Of a DNA stretch of 12,509 nucleotides, positions 1 through 7,015 are shown in pieces (position 1 is the stretch's first letter; every line of letters begins with the position of its first letter). The DNA lies in assembly GCA_040902925.1 (NCBI GenBank), contig JBBDWJ010000326.1, positions 1 to 12,509 of the forward strand. Direction: 5' to 3'. The position numbers were made by a program, and so were the translations under genes. The notes beneath the pieces were generated by a model. The model was given only the letters and a program-made list of their open reading frames with translations. It was not told where the DNA came from and did not search any database. Source of the DNA: JBBDWJ01 sp040902925 (GTDB taxonomy: Bacteria > Acidobacteriota > Terriglobia > Bryobacterales > UBA6623).

Positions 1-78
1 GGGCTGAACCAGGGAATCCGCAGCTTAAAGATTTCCTCGGAGCAGGGATTTCCGACTCAATCCGGCAGGAGACAAGCG

Positions 79-1704
79 ATGAACCGCGAGAGGCTGAACT
101 GGTTTTTCGGTAGTTTGGGGGAGCGCAAGCTGCTCTCGGCGAGTCTGGTGCTGTTTACGCTGGCATTGGGAATCCTGATCGGCACGATGATCTCCACGGG
201 AGTGAACGCCGCCAAGGAAACGCCGGCCGCGCCCGACGCCAAGCCTCTCGTCATCCCCGACCCGATACCGCTCAGCAATGAGTTCACCAAGATCGCTGAA
301 GAGATCCGGCCGTCGGTGGTGAATATTCACGTCGAGCAACTGCCGAAGCGCACCGAAAACCGCGGGGCTCCGCAGGACCGCGAGGGCATGGAAGACTTCT
401 TCCGCAAGTTTTTCGGTTTGCCGGGCGGCCCCGGCGGTGGCAGCGGAGAGATGTTCCCCAACCAGGATCGGCGCCGTCCCGGCGAGGGCTCCGGCGTGAT
501 CGTGGATGAGAACGGCTATATCATCACCAACCGGCACGTTATCGAGGATGTGGACCGTGTTCAGGTCCGGCTGGTCGAAGACGACAAGCTTTACGACGCG
601 GTGTTGATCGGGTCAGATACAGAGACCGACATCGCGGTGATCAAGATTAACGCCGGGCGCAAGCTCACGCCGGCGAGATTCGGCAACGCCTCGGCGGTCG
701 CCGTCGGCGACTGGGCACTGGCGGTGGGTTCGCCGTTCGGATACCGCGAATCGGTGACGGTGGGAATTATCAGCGCCAAATCGCGGGAGGTGCAGAGCCC
801 CGGTGTGCAGCGTCCGTTCCAAAAATTCCTGCAGACGGATGCGGCGATCAATCCGGGCAACAGCGGCGGCCCGCTGGTCAACATTCGCGGCGAGGTGATC
901 GGTATCAATACGGCGATCGTGACCCGCAGCGGCGGTTACGAAGGGCTGGGCTTCGCGCTCGCCTCCAACATCGCGGCGGACGTTTACAACAAGATTATTC
1001 ACTACGGGAAGGTTCCCCGCGGATCGATCGGGATTTCCTTCCGCCCGAGCGAACCTTCCTTGCTGCGCACTTATGGAGCTCCGGACGGCGGCGTCTTTGT
1101 GGAACAGGTGCGGCCAAGCCACGGCCCCGCGGCGCGCGCGGGCATTAAGCCGGAGGATGTGATCGTCGAAATCGACGGTAAATCGATTCACGATGGCGAC
1201 CAGTTGATTGATCTGGTGGCCGGGATTCCAATCGGCACGAAGGTGCCGATAGTGGTCGTGCGCAACGGCGACCGCCGCACGCTCGAAGTGGAAATCGCCG
1301 ACCGCGGCGAACTTTTTAGCGACGAGTTGGGCTTGGCGCCGGAGCCCGAAGAAACCACCCCTGAGAGCGCCGAGGTGCTGTTCGGGATCTCGGTGCGGAA
1401 CCTGACTACGGCGGACCGCGAGGAATTGAGCTACGACGGCGAAGACGGCGTGTTGGTGACCGATGTCGAGCCGGCCTCGTTCGCGGATGATATCAGCCTG
1501 CGGCCGCGCGACATCATCGTGGCGATCAACCGTGAGCCTGTTTCCAGCCTGAGCGACGTGCGCAGGATTCAGGAAACGCTGAAACCGGGCGACGACGTTG
1601 TCTTCAAGGTCATGAGCCGCGCCCTGGCCGGCCGCGGAGGGCAAGCAGTTTGGAGCCCGCGCTATCCGGCGGGGCAACTGCGAGCTCCGAAGGACGAGCT
1701 GTAG
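79..1704 (+). CDS. HtrA/DegP-family serine protease with two PDZ domains, membrane anchored
   Basis: This encodes a 541-residue periplasmic serine protease for quality control of misfolded envelope proteins. A short basic N-terminus is followed by a hydrophobic segment (about residues 19-41), which acts as a signal anchor or uncleaved signal peptide. The trypsin-like domain has the full triad: His153 in TNRHV, Asp184 in TETDIAV and Ser262 in GNSGGPL. Two PDZ domains follow (about 315-410 and 433-520), each with a GV(F/L)V carboxylate-binding segment and an (E/R)D(V/I)IV(E/A)I strand. A Gly/Pro-rich loop (about 113-123) lies before the catalytic His, where family members carry the variable LA loop. 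The start is fixed by AGGAGA at 67-72, 6 nt before the ATG. Nothing is truncated. It stands alone on the plus strand and converges on the yjbQ operon. DegP, DegQ and MucD cannot be told apart from sequence alone, so no symbol is given. Confidence 0.95.
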   Translation: MNRERLNWFFGSLGERKLLSASLVLFTLALGILIGTMISTGVNAAKETPAAPDAKPLVIPDPIPLSNEFTKIAEEIRPSVVNIHVEQLPKRTENRGAPQDREGMEDFFRKFFGLPGGPGGGSGEMFPNQDRRRPGEGSGVIVDENGYIITNRHVIEDVDRVQVRLVEDDKLYDAVLIGSDTETDIAVIKINAGRKLTPARFGNASAVAVGDWALAVGSPFGYRESVTVGIISAKSREVQSPGVQRPFQKFLQTDAAINPGNSGGPLVNIRGEVIGINTAIVTRSGGYEGLGFALASNIAADVYNKIIHYGKVPRGSIGISFRPSEPSLLRTYGAPDGGVFVEQVRPSHGPAARAGIKPEDVIVEIDGKSIHDGDQLIDLVAGIPIGTKVPIVVVRNGDRRTLEVEIADRGELFSDELGLAPEPEETTPESAEVLFGISVRNLTTADREELSYDGEDGVLVTDVEPASFADDISLRPRDIIVAINREPVSSLSDVRRIQETLKPGDDVVFKVMSRALAGRGGQAVWSPRYPAGQLRAPKDEL

Positions 1705-1918
1705 AAAGGGCTCCGACAAGCTCGCTTTCCCGGGCGGCAGGTCAGATGGCCGCCGCTCCGGACTGCCGCAAATCTGGCACTACCAATCCTCCGATCTCGT
1801 TTGCAGCGGTGTTTCACCGCGCTGCGGCGCATGTAACGTCTGCCACTCGCCTGCCGCGGCTGCGAATCGCGCAGTGACTGGCCGGCGTCTGCCGCTCACA
1901 GGTCTGGCGCGGCGCTGT
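1705..1918. other. convergent intergenic gap between the protease and yjbQ
   Basis: This 214-nt gap separates two converging genes. Open stretches exist in several frames but none has a ribosome-binding site or a recognisable product. The only clear structure is the hairpin at 1803-1825; a weaker 6-bp stem pairs 1733-1738 with 1749-1754. It may hold terminators for both genes. Confidence 0.5.
1803..1825. terminator. hairpin between convergent genes, possible bidirectional terminator
   Basis: GCAGC-GGTG pairs with CACC-(GC)-GCTGC around a TTT loop, giving 9 base pairs with a 2-nt bulge. It lies between the converging stops at 1704 and 1919. Neither side has a clear U-tract, so a Rho-independent role is uncertain; it could equally be a processing or stability element. 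Confidence 0.3.
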
Positions 1919-2416
1919 TCATACTCCCATTACTTGTACCGATAGCTTCCGGGCCTGCGGACCGTCCATTTCGAGGAACTGCACCGCCTGCCACTTCCCG
2001 AGCACGGGCTGGCCATCTTGGACCTGTATGGAAAGGGAGTGGCCGACGAGCAAACTGCGCAGGTGCGCCGCGGCGTTTCCGCGGTCACAGTCGGAGTACC
2101 GCCGATCGTTGTGACGCCAGTCCCTCCCATCGTCAACCAGCAGCCGGACTAAGGCCTCGACGTCATCGAGCAGCGCAGCTTGGCGCTCGTTGAGAAACAA
2201 TGCCGTCGTGGTGTGCAGCGTTTGCACGTGAACCACGCCGTTGTCGATGCCGCTTTCGGCGATGGTCTCGGCGACGCGGCCGGTGAGATCGATAATCTCG
2301 AAGCGCTTGATGGTGGCGCATTCCACGCGGCGCGAGAAGACGCGGAACGGCGCGGCCGCCCCAGCGGGCATTGCGTCTCTGCTTGTGGTGGTAAGCGGTA
2401 AGATCGAGCTAGTCAT
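1919..2416 (-). CDS. yjbQ: YjbQ/UPF0047-family protein (secondary thiamine-phosphate synthase-like)
   Basis: This is a 165-residue single-domain protein of the YjbQ family. E. coli YjbQ has weak thiamine-phosphate synthase activity, but the physiological role of the family is not settled. Family marks are visible: HTT at 68-70 followed by NE at 76-77, a DRGNAAAHL segment around 111-119 with the conserved His118, LGKWQAV at 139-145 and DGP at 151-153. The start chosen is the ATG at 2416, because AAGGAG (2425-2430) lies 8 nt upstream; the frame stays open further upstream but that extension does not look coding. About 25 residues precede the conserved domain, somewhat more than in the shortest members. 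The start overlaps the TAG that ends the coding-like stretch upstream, so translation may be coupled. It is the last gene of the minus-strand group that includes uppS. Confidence 0.88.
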   Translation of the reverse strand: MTSSILPLTTTSRDAMPAGAAAPFRVFSRRVECATIKRFEIIDLTGRVAETIAESGIDNGVVHVQTLHTTTALFLNERQAALLDDVEALVRLLVDDGRDWRHNDRRYSDCDRGNAAAHLRSLLVGHSLSIQVQDGQPVLGKWQAVQFLEMDGPQARKLSVQVMGV

Positions 2417-2630
2417 CAAGTTTTCTCCTTCTTTCGGTGACGGTGACTGTCCACCAGGGGCCGTGCGTCTGTCCCAAAGCGGCGGCCCAATACCACGACG
2501 ACACATCGGCCCATGAAGCGCCGTCTTGTTCAAAGATCCGTTCGCACACCTTGAGGTGCTCGCCGGCGCGCGTGGCGTCGAAACAGCCCCAGCGCCGGCC
2601 TCCCGCCAGCGATTGCTTTCGCGGAGCAGG
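2409..2630 (-). pseudogene. TAG-interrupted coding-like frame upstream of yjbQ, unrecognised
   Basis: A 73-codon minus-strand frame ends at the TAG 2409-2411, overlapping the yjbQ start. It has strong GC bias at third codon positions (roughly three quarters or more) and a protein-like composition with clustered tryptophans (SWADVSSWYW, then GPWWTV), which suggests real coding sequence. It has no ATG and no plausible ribosome-binding site. It begins directly after an in-frame TAG at 2631-2633. The same frame continues upstream with similar codon bias for 19 codons to another TAG at 2691-2693. Possible explanations are the 3' end of a decayed gene, a frameshifted gene, a sequencing error, or a short gene with a rare start. 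I do not recognise the product. Confidence 0.35.
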
Positions 2631-2757
2631 CTACAAGGTTGCCGCCGCGCCGCTGCAGACCGACTCCGCCGGCACCCCTTTCACACCGTTCTACGATGCC
2701 GTATCTCCAGAGTCGGTTCGTTAGGTCGCGGATCTATGGGAGGAAAGTTTTCGATCG

Positions 2758-2798
2758 CATCGCGGCGCGATTCGGCGGGCCGATTGGCAACCGCGATG
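2758..2798 (-). terminator. hairpin immediately after uppS, no U-tract
   Basis: Eight perfect base pairs (2758-2765 with 2791-2798, CATCGCGG/CCGCGATG) enclose an inner 4-bp stem (2772-2775 with 2780-2783). The structure starts 3 nt after the uppS stop codon. The sequence that follows on the transcript is CGATCGAAAACTTT rather than a U-run, so it may attenuate transcription or protect the 3' end rather than terminate fully. Confidence 0.35.
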
Positions 2799-2800
2799 GA

Positions 2801-3565
2801 TCAGACGCCGTTCCGGCGTGCGGCCTCGATCTGGCGCGCGTCTTCCTGCGGCAGCGCGCCGAAGCGGCGCTTGCGGCCCCGAAATTCTTCCACGGCGGCC
2901 CGCAGATCGTTGCCGTCAAAATCAGGCCACATCGTGTCGCTGAACACCAGCTCGGCGTAGCCGCTGTCCCAGCCAAACAGGTCACTGAGCCGCAGTTCGC
3001 CGCCAGTGCGGATGAGTAGATCGATTTCGGGCGTGCCGGGCGCGTCGTGGATCACTTCGGCTATTGCTCGCGCAAAGTCGTCGCGGTTGAGCCGTGGGCC
3101 CGGCCGGAGCTTTGCGGCCGCGCGCAGCATGGCGTCCTGCGCCGAGTAATCTACGGCCAGACGCATGTACAACTTGGATCCGGATGCGGTCGCCTTTTCC
3201 GCTTCGGCGATGGCGGCGACCAGCGATGGATCCAGCCGGTCGCGGCGGCCCACCACCCGGATACGAATTCCTTTTTCGACGCATTCCGGCGTCTCGCTGA
3301 GCAGGTGATTTCGGAACAGCCGCATCAGCGCATTCACTTCGTGCGGCGGGCGCTTCCAGTTCTCGGTAGAGAACGCATAGAGCGTCAGCGTTCCGATGCC
3401 CAACCCCGGCGCCGCTTCCACCGTACGGCGGACCGCGGCGGCGCCGGCGCGATGACCCTCGACACGCGGCCTGCCGCGCAATTCGGCCCAGCGGCCGTTG
3501 CCGTCCATGATGATGGCGGCGTGCAAGCCCTTCGGCTTTGTAGTTTGCAAAGAACTTGAAATCAC
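2801..3565 (-). CDS. uppS: cis-prenyltransferase, undecaprenyl diphosphate synthase type
   Basis: This 254-residue enzyme condenses isopentenyl diphosphate units onto an allylic primer to make the long cis-polyprenyl diphosphate that carries cell-wall and glycan precursors; it acts in the cytosol at the membrane face. Family motifs are clear: MDGNGRWA at 20-27 with the catalytic Asp21, YAFSTENW at 63-70, DLLIRTGGELRLS at 182-194, YAEL at 203-206 and WPDF at 213-216. The start is taken as the GTG at 3565, because GGGGAGA (3572-3578) lies 6 nt upstream; a TTG at 3580 would overlap that site and is less likely. Two conserved blocks diverge: the usual NYGGRxxI is DYSAQDAM (139-146) and the usual SNFLLWQ is SDLFGWD (194-200). 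Chain length could therefore differ from C55. It lies 22 nt after the regulator gene, probably in the same operon. Confidence 0.9.
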   Translation of the reverse strand: MISSSLQTTKPKGLHAAIIMDGNGRWAELRGRPRVEGHRAGAAAVRRTVEAAPGLGIGTLTLYAFSTENWKRPPHEVNALMRLFRNHLLSETPECVEKGIRIRVVGRRDRLDPSLVAAIAEAEKATASGSKLYMRLAVDYSAQDAMLRAAAKLRPGPRLNRDDFARAIAEVIHDAPGTPEIDLLIRTGGELRLSDLFGWDSGYAELVFSDTMWPDFDGNDLRAAVEEFRGRKRRFGALPQEDARQIEAARRNGV

Positions 3566-3571
3566 AAAGTA

Positions 3572-3578
3572 TCTCCCC
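3572..3578 (-). promoter_or_regulatory. ribosome-binding site fixing the GTG start of uppS
   Basis: The minus strand reads GGGGAGA followed by a 6-nt spacer and GTG. This places the uppS start at 3565 rather than at the TTG 15 nt upstream. Confidence 0.6.
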
Positions 3579-3587
3579 AAAAAAAAT

Positions 3588-3965
3588 CTACTTCTCGCGC
3601 GTGGCCTGAATCAACGCTTCCATGTGGTCGAGATAGCGTTCGAGCGCCCGCTGCCCCTCGCGCGTCAGCTTATATCGCGTCATGGGCATCCGCTTCTCGA
3701 ACGACTTGGTGCACGCGACGTAGGCCGCCTCTTCGAGCTTGCGGGCATGAACGCTCAGATTGCCGTCAGTGATCTGCAACAGTTTCTTCAACTCGGTGAA
3801 GCTCAAGGATTGGTTGACCGCTAGCGCGCTCACGATCGCTAGCCGGGTGCGCTCGTGGATCAGCCGGTCGAGGCGCAGGGCCTGCTTTCCCGCCCCTTGC
3901 GAGACCAGCGCCGGGCCTTGCTCGCGGCCATGAGTCTGTTTCCGAACTGCTCCGTGTTTAGCCAC
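3588..3965 (-). CDS. winged-helix transcriptional regulator (HTH_34-like)
   Basis: This is a 125-residue single-domain DNA-binding protein of the small winged-helix type related to MarR/ArsR regulators. The domain spans about residues 31-115. A first helix with LIHERTRLAIVSAL is followed by the FTELKKLL helix, then DGNLSVHARKLEEA at 67-80 as the probable recognition helix. The wing contains KSFEKRMPMTRYKLT, and the end is helical (LERYLDHMEALI) and may dimerise. No ligand-binding domain is present. The start is the GTG at 3965, preceded by GAGGAAA with 7 nt between the GAGG core and the start; it overlaps the stop of the upstream membrane-protein gene by 8 nt, so the two are probably translationally coupled. 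By analogy with such pairs it may control its own operon, possibly through the inverted repeat at 4609-4625; that is inference. Confidence 0.85.
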   Translation of the reverse strand: MAKHGAVRKQTHGREQGPALVSQGAGKQALRLDRLIHERTRLAIVSALAVNQSLSFTELKKLLQITDGNLSVHARKLEEAAYVACTKSFEKRMPMTRYKLTREGQRALERYLDHMEALIQATREK

Positions 3966-4569
3966 CGTGTTTCCTCGCGATGATCAGGCCGAAGATGATG
4001 TGCAGCAGGCCGAAGCCCGCCGCCAGCCAGGCGTCTTCCCATCCGGCGGGTACAAACAAGGCAATGCCGCCGAGGCCCATGAAGCACAGCCCCATCAAAG
4101 GCACGGCGCGCACCGAAAAAGAGCCTCCCGTGACGATTCCACTGCCGTAGGTCAGAAGCCACATACCGGCTAGGGCGTCCACCCGCCCCATGCGGTACAA
4201 CGCGAGAGTCAGCACGGCGCCGGTCGCGAGCGGCGGCGCAAGGCCGAACGCAAAATTGCGCAACGGACGGAAGAACTGTGATTTTTCGACGCCTTGCAGC
4301 TTGTTCGCGGTCGTTGCGGCGCCGATCAGAACGGCGACGAAAGCCGTCACCAGCCAGGTGGTCAGCCACAGCTCGGCCGTGGTCTGCCGCGAGGCGATCC
4401 AGGCGGCGGGAAATGCGGCGGCGCCGATGGCGACCGTGCCCCAGCCGGGCACGGCGGTGAACACAGCCGACCGCTCCATGGTTTCCCGGATGAAGCGCAG
4501 ATTGTCCATCGCGCGCGCGTGGAGCACGACGGGTTCGGATGGTTCGCGAAGGCGGCTGGCGGATGCCAT
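3958..4569 (-). CDS. six-helix integral membrane protein, partner of the winged-helix regulator
   Basis: This is a 203-residue hypothetical inner-membrane protein. After about 35 polar N-terminal residues (including MDNLRFIRETMERSAVF) there are about six hydrophobic segments, near 37-59, 68-88, 106-125, 131-149, 154-173 and 181-198, with basic residues between some of them. No catalytic or transport motif is recognised. Genes of this kind occur next to small winged-helix regulators, as here, and the 8-nt overlap with the regulator suggests a linked function such as signal sensing; this is inference. The ATG at 4569 has no Shine-Dalgarno sequence. A promoter whose predicted transcription start is within about 2 nt of the ATG makes a leaderless transcript likely. 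Confidence 0.75.
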   Translation of the reverse strand: MASASRLREPSEPVVLHARAMDNLRFIRETMERSAVFTAVPGWGTVAIGAAAFPAAWIASRQTTAELWLTTWLVTAFVAVLIGAATTANKLQGVEKSQFFRPLRNFAFGLAPPLATGAVLTLALYRMGRVDALAGMWLLTYGSGIVTGGSFSVRAVPLMGLCFMGLGGIALFVPAGWEDAWLAAGFGLLHIIFGLIIARKHGG

Positions 4570-4577
4570 ACAAGTTA

Positions 4578-4606
4578 ATACTAATGGCAGCGTTGGTCGA
4601 TGTCAA
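4578..4606 (-). promoter_or_regulatory. sigma-70-type promoter, probably giving a leaderless mRNA
   Basis: The minus strand has a perfect -35 TTGACA (4601-4606), a 17-nt spacer and a -10 TAGTAT (4578-4583, 4 of 6 consensus bases). Transcription would start near 4571, and the membrane-protein ATG begins at 4569. The missing Shine-Dalgarno sequence agrees with leaderless translation. Confidence 0.65.
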
Positions 4607-4608
4607 GT

Positions 4609-4625
4609 ACTTTACAATATAAAGT
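4609..4625. promoter_or_regulatory. inverted repeat upstream of the -35 box, candidate operator
   Basis: ACTTTA-CAATA-TAAAGT is a perfect 6+5+6 palindrome in a locally AT-rich patch, ending 2 nt from the -35 hexamer at 4601-4606. Size and position suit a dimeric winged-helix protein, the obvious candidate being the regulator encoded two genes into this operon. No binding data can be read from sequence. Confidence 0.4.
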
Positions 4626-4665
4626 TACCGAAGGCGCTCTCCGGCAGAACCAGCTCTCTGTGCGG

Positions 4666-5895
4666 CTATTTTTGAGGGTCTGCAGGACTCGGTGTTCGCG
4701 CGGCGCCCTCGTTGAGCCAAACATCAATCCGTGGCGTATTCCAGTTGTACGGCTTCGCCAGAATGTCGAGATCCTTGTCGCCGTCGAGGTCGGCGAGCCG
4801 TCCCTCGTGGACACCGTAGCCGGAGGCGACCACTTCTTCGCGAAACGCGCCCGCGCCGTCGCCGAAGAAAATGCGCATCTGCGCGCGGGTGTTGTTCTGC
4901 GTTGCGCGCTCGCCCCAGCGGCCCATCTCGGCGGAAAAAATATCGAGGTGGCCGTCGCCATCCACGTCACCGAGGCCGACCGAGTGGCCATGAATGACGT
5001 CGTACGCCAGCAGATCGTGGCTCACCCATTTGCCACCGCTCCACTCGAACCAGGCGAGGCGGCCGTCTTCGTCACCGGGCTGAAAAACAATCTCCGGGCG
5101 TCCTCCCGGTTTGAGCTGCCCGGCCGCGACGCGCGAAAACCGGTAGGCATCGTCGATGAGATGCGGTTGGAACTGGCCGCCTCCCAAGGGCTCGAACCAG
5201 CGCCCGCCGCCGACAAGGTCGAGCTTGCCGTCCAGGTTCACGTCCGCCGCGGCGATTCCTTCGTGCTCGCTGCCTTCGCCCCAGGAATAGATGGTGGTAT
5301 GCGGCCACCGCTCGGCCGTTCCAGCGTCGGCTGGTATTTCGAACATCAGCAGCGCGCGGCTTCCCTGGTTCCAGGAAACGAATTCCGCCTCGCCGTCGCC
5401 ATCGAAATCACCAAAAATCTGATCGTGGTGCTTGTTGCCGCCGGAGTCTTTGATGACGCGCCGCTTCCAATTCACCGCTGGATCGTAGTTGGGATAAGGA
5501 TTCTCCCACCACCAGATGTGGTTGCCGCCGGCGTCCGCGCCGAAGACCACGTCCGCGTCGCCGTCACCGTCGATGTCGTGGAACGCGCCGCCGGCCTCGA
5601 TGCGAAGGTACTCGTCATCGACCACGTATTTGCGCCAGCCGTTCGGCGTGCGGCGGTACCACAACAGCGATGGGCCGGTGACGCGCGCGGCAATGAAAAA
5701 ATCGTTGACGCCGTCTTTGTCGATGTCGACGACCAGCGACGCGGTCTGTTGCGGCGACGGACCCGGAGCCGGAATGTCGCCGTTCGCGCTCGACAGGTGT
5801 TTCCAGACCAGATGCTGCGCGGACGCCGGGCTCGCCAAGCAAAGTGTTGCCAGCAGCGGGAATAGAATAGCTACCGGTTCACGCAATGAAATCAT
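4666..5895 (-). CDS. secreted FG-GAP/VCBS repeat protein
   Basis: This is a 409-residue exported protein of unknown function. The N-terminus is a classical signal peptide with a hydrophobic core (AILFPLLATLCLA) and a likely cleavage after ASA, near residue 26. The mature part carries six calcium-binding loops of the DxDxDG type: DIDKDGVND (57), DIDGDGDAD (107), DFDGDGEAE (163), DVNLDGKLD (218), DVDGDGHLD (310) and DLDGDKDLD (369). These are spaced about 50-90 residues apart, as expected of a beta-propeller of FG-GAP/VCBS blades. Aromatic WxxNP- and WFE-type strands recur between the loops. The start is the ATG at 5895 because GGAGG lies 5 nt upstream; a GTG at 5931 would add 12 residues ahead of the signal peptide and is less likely. 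No catalytic motif is seen. It follows an SMP-30 lipoprotein by 110 nt and may share its transcript. Confidence 0.85.
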   Translation of the reverse strand: MISLREPVAILFPLLATLCLASPASAQHLVWKHLSSANGDIPAPGPSPQQTASLVVDIDKDGVNDFFIAARVTGPSLLWYRRTPNGWRKYVVDDEYLRIEAGGAFHDIDGDGDADVVFGADAGGNHIWWWENPYPNYDPAVNWKRRVIKDSGGNKHHDQIFGDFDGDGEAEFVSWNQGSRALLMFEIPADAGTAERWPHTTIYSWGEGSEHEGIAAADVNLDGKLDLVGGGRWFEPLGGGQFQPHLIDDAYRFSRVAAGQLKPGGRPEIVFQPGDEDGRLAWFEWSGGKWVSHDLLAYDVIHGHSVGLGDVDGDGHLDIFSAEMGRWGERATQNNTRAQMRIFFGDGAGAFREEVVASGYGVHEGRLADLDGDKDLDILAKPYNWNTPRIDVWLNEGAARTPSPADPQK

Positions 5896-6005
5896 GAAAG
5901 CCTCCGCGCCGCGGCGTCTCTCCCAATTCACGCCGGCGTTTCGAGCGGCATTTCAGGTGGCCGGTGAAAAGCGTCGCCCGTCAAGCCAAATCGCTTCGAT
6001 ACAGG

Positions 6006-6962
6006 CTATCGGCGCGATAGCAAGGAAGAAACGCCCCGTACGCCGTCGAGGTCGAGACGGTAAATGCGGCCCGCGGTATCCGAACGATTGCCGACGCTGC
6101 CGGTGATGAACAGGCGGCTGAGCGCGGGTCCGCCAAACACTAGGTTCGAGACGTCGTAGTTGCCACCAGGAAGACTGCGAAGCAGTTTGCCCTGCGGGTC
6201 GAGAACTTCCACCGCCGCCATATTCAAATGCGCCACATAGAGATTGCCTTGGGAATCGAGCGCCAGGCCGTCGGGCTCGGCGGCCACGCCTTCCTTCGAG
6301 GGTAAATCGGCGAATACGCGCATGGGCCCCAACTCGCCCGGCGCAATCACAGGAAATTCCAGGATGCGGTTGGGTACTGTCTCGGAAACGAGAAGCGTGG
6401 CCCCGTCCTGCCGTAACACCAGACCGTTGGGCACACGCAGTCCGCCGGCGGCGAGATGCGTCACGCCCTCGGCGTCGACGTAGTGCACTGTGCCGATCGG
6501 CGCGTCGCGCGAGCCGCCCGGGTCGGTGAAGTAAAATCCGCCCTGTAGATCGAGAGTCAGGTCGTTCGGCGCGCGCAGTGGCTCGCCGCTGCACTCCGAC
6601 GATGCGTTGCCCAGGATGCCGCCGTCGGCGGCGACGTGCAGCACCGCATGCCGTTTCGGTTCGCAGACCAGGTGCGTGCCGTCGGGCAGGACCTTATGGC
6701 CGTTCGGGCCGTCTAATTCGATCCAAACCGACGACATGCCCGCGGGAGTGAGCTTCGTAATGTGGGGGCCGTGGCTGACGAAAAGGTTGCCGTCGTAGTC
6801 GAATACCGGCCCCTCGGAAAAGGTAGGAAGCTGCAGAACCTCGGCAGGGGCAATCGTTGTTGGTTGCTGCTGTGCTTCCGGGACGCTGCCGTTATCCCCG
6901 CAACCAACAGCGAAAAGGAAGGCGGCCACGAAGGTCAAGCAACGGTATGAAAGAGGGAACAA
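6006..6962 (-). CDS. SMP-30/gluconolactonase-like lipoprotein
   Basis: This is a 318-residue predicted lipoprotein with a six-bladed SMP-30/gluconolactonase/LRE-type propeller. That family hydrolyses sugar lactones and related esters with a divalent metal. Expected metal-site positions are present: Glu50 (SEGPVF), Asn133 (APNDL), Asn179 (VPNGL) and Asp231 (EPDGLALD). The signal peptide ends in AVGC, a lipobox variant with lipidated Cys21. The start is assigned to the TTG at 6962: GGAGGTG (6969-6975) sits 6 nt upstream and the protein then begins with a textbook lipoprotein signal. An upstream TTG at 7019 would overlap the atpC stop and put a charged extension before the signal. It lies 44 nt after atpC and could receive read-through from the atp operon. 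The substrate cannot be told from sequence. Confidence 0.85.
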   Translation of the reverse strand: MFPLSYRCLTFVAAFLFAVGCGDNGSVPEAQQQPTTIAPAEVLQLPTFSEGPVFDYDGNLFVSHGPHITKLTPAGMSSVWIELDGPNGHKVLPDGTHLVCEPKRHAVLHVAADGGILGNASSECSGEPLRAPNDLTLDLQGGFYFTDPGGSRDAPIGTVHYVDAEGVTHLAAGGLRVPNGLVLRQDGATLLVSETVPNRILEFPVIAPGELGPMRVFADLPSKEGVAAEPDGLALDSQGNLYVAHLNMAAVEVLDPQGKLLRSLPGGNYDVSNLVFGGPALSRLFITGSVGNRSDTAGRIYRLDLDGVRGVSSLLSRR

Positions 6963-6968
6963 CGGCGG

Positions 6969-6975
6969 CACCTCC
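6969..6975 (-). promoter_or_regulatory. ribosome-binding site fixing the TTG start of the SMP-30 lipoprotein
   Basis: The minus strand reads GGAGGTG, then CCGCCG, then TTG. The match and the 6-nt spacing decide for this rare start codon over the upstream TTG and over the GTG inside the site itself. Confidence 0.65.
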
Positions 6976-7015
6976 GAAAAGCCCGCCGCACGATCAGCGC
7001 CGTTGGCGGACCGGA

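Noticed and set aside
613..1719. Long minus-strand open frame opposite the protease
   Set aside because: It mirrors the codon periodicity of the clear protease gene and its translation has no recognisable domain.
1705..1918. Possible small plus-strand protein at the end of the protease gene
   Set aside because: It overlaps the protease 3' end out of frame, has no ribosome-binding site and no recognisable product.
4600..5865. Long plus-strand open frame opposite the FG-GAP gene
   Set aside because: The minus strand has a signal peptide, a ribosome-binding site and six calcium loops; the plus frame is an antisense shadow.
6983..7009. GGCGG/CCGCC inverted repeat followed by GCTTTT after atpC, as a terminator of the atp operon
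   Set aside because: The stem is only 5 bp with a 17-nt loop and the T-run is four bases, so it is too weak to call; it also overlaps the region leading to the lipoprotein ribosome-binding site.
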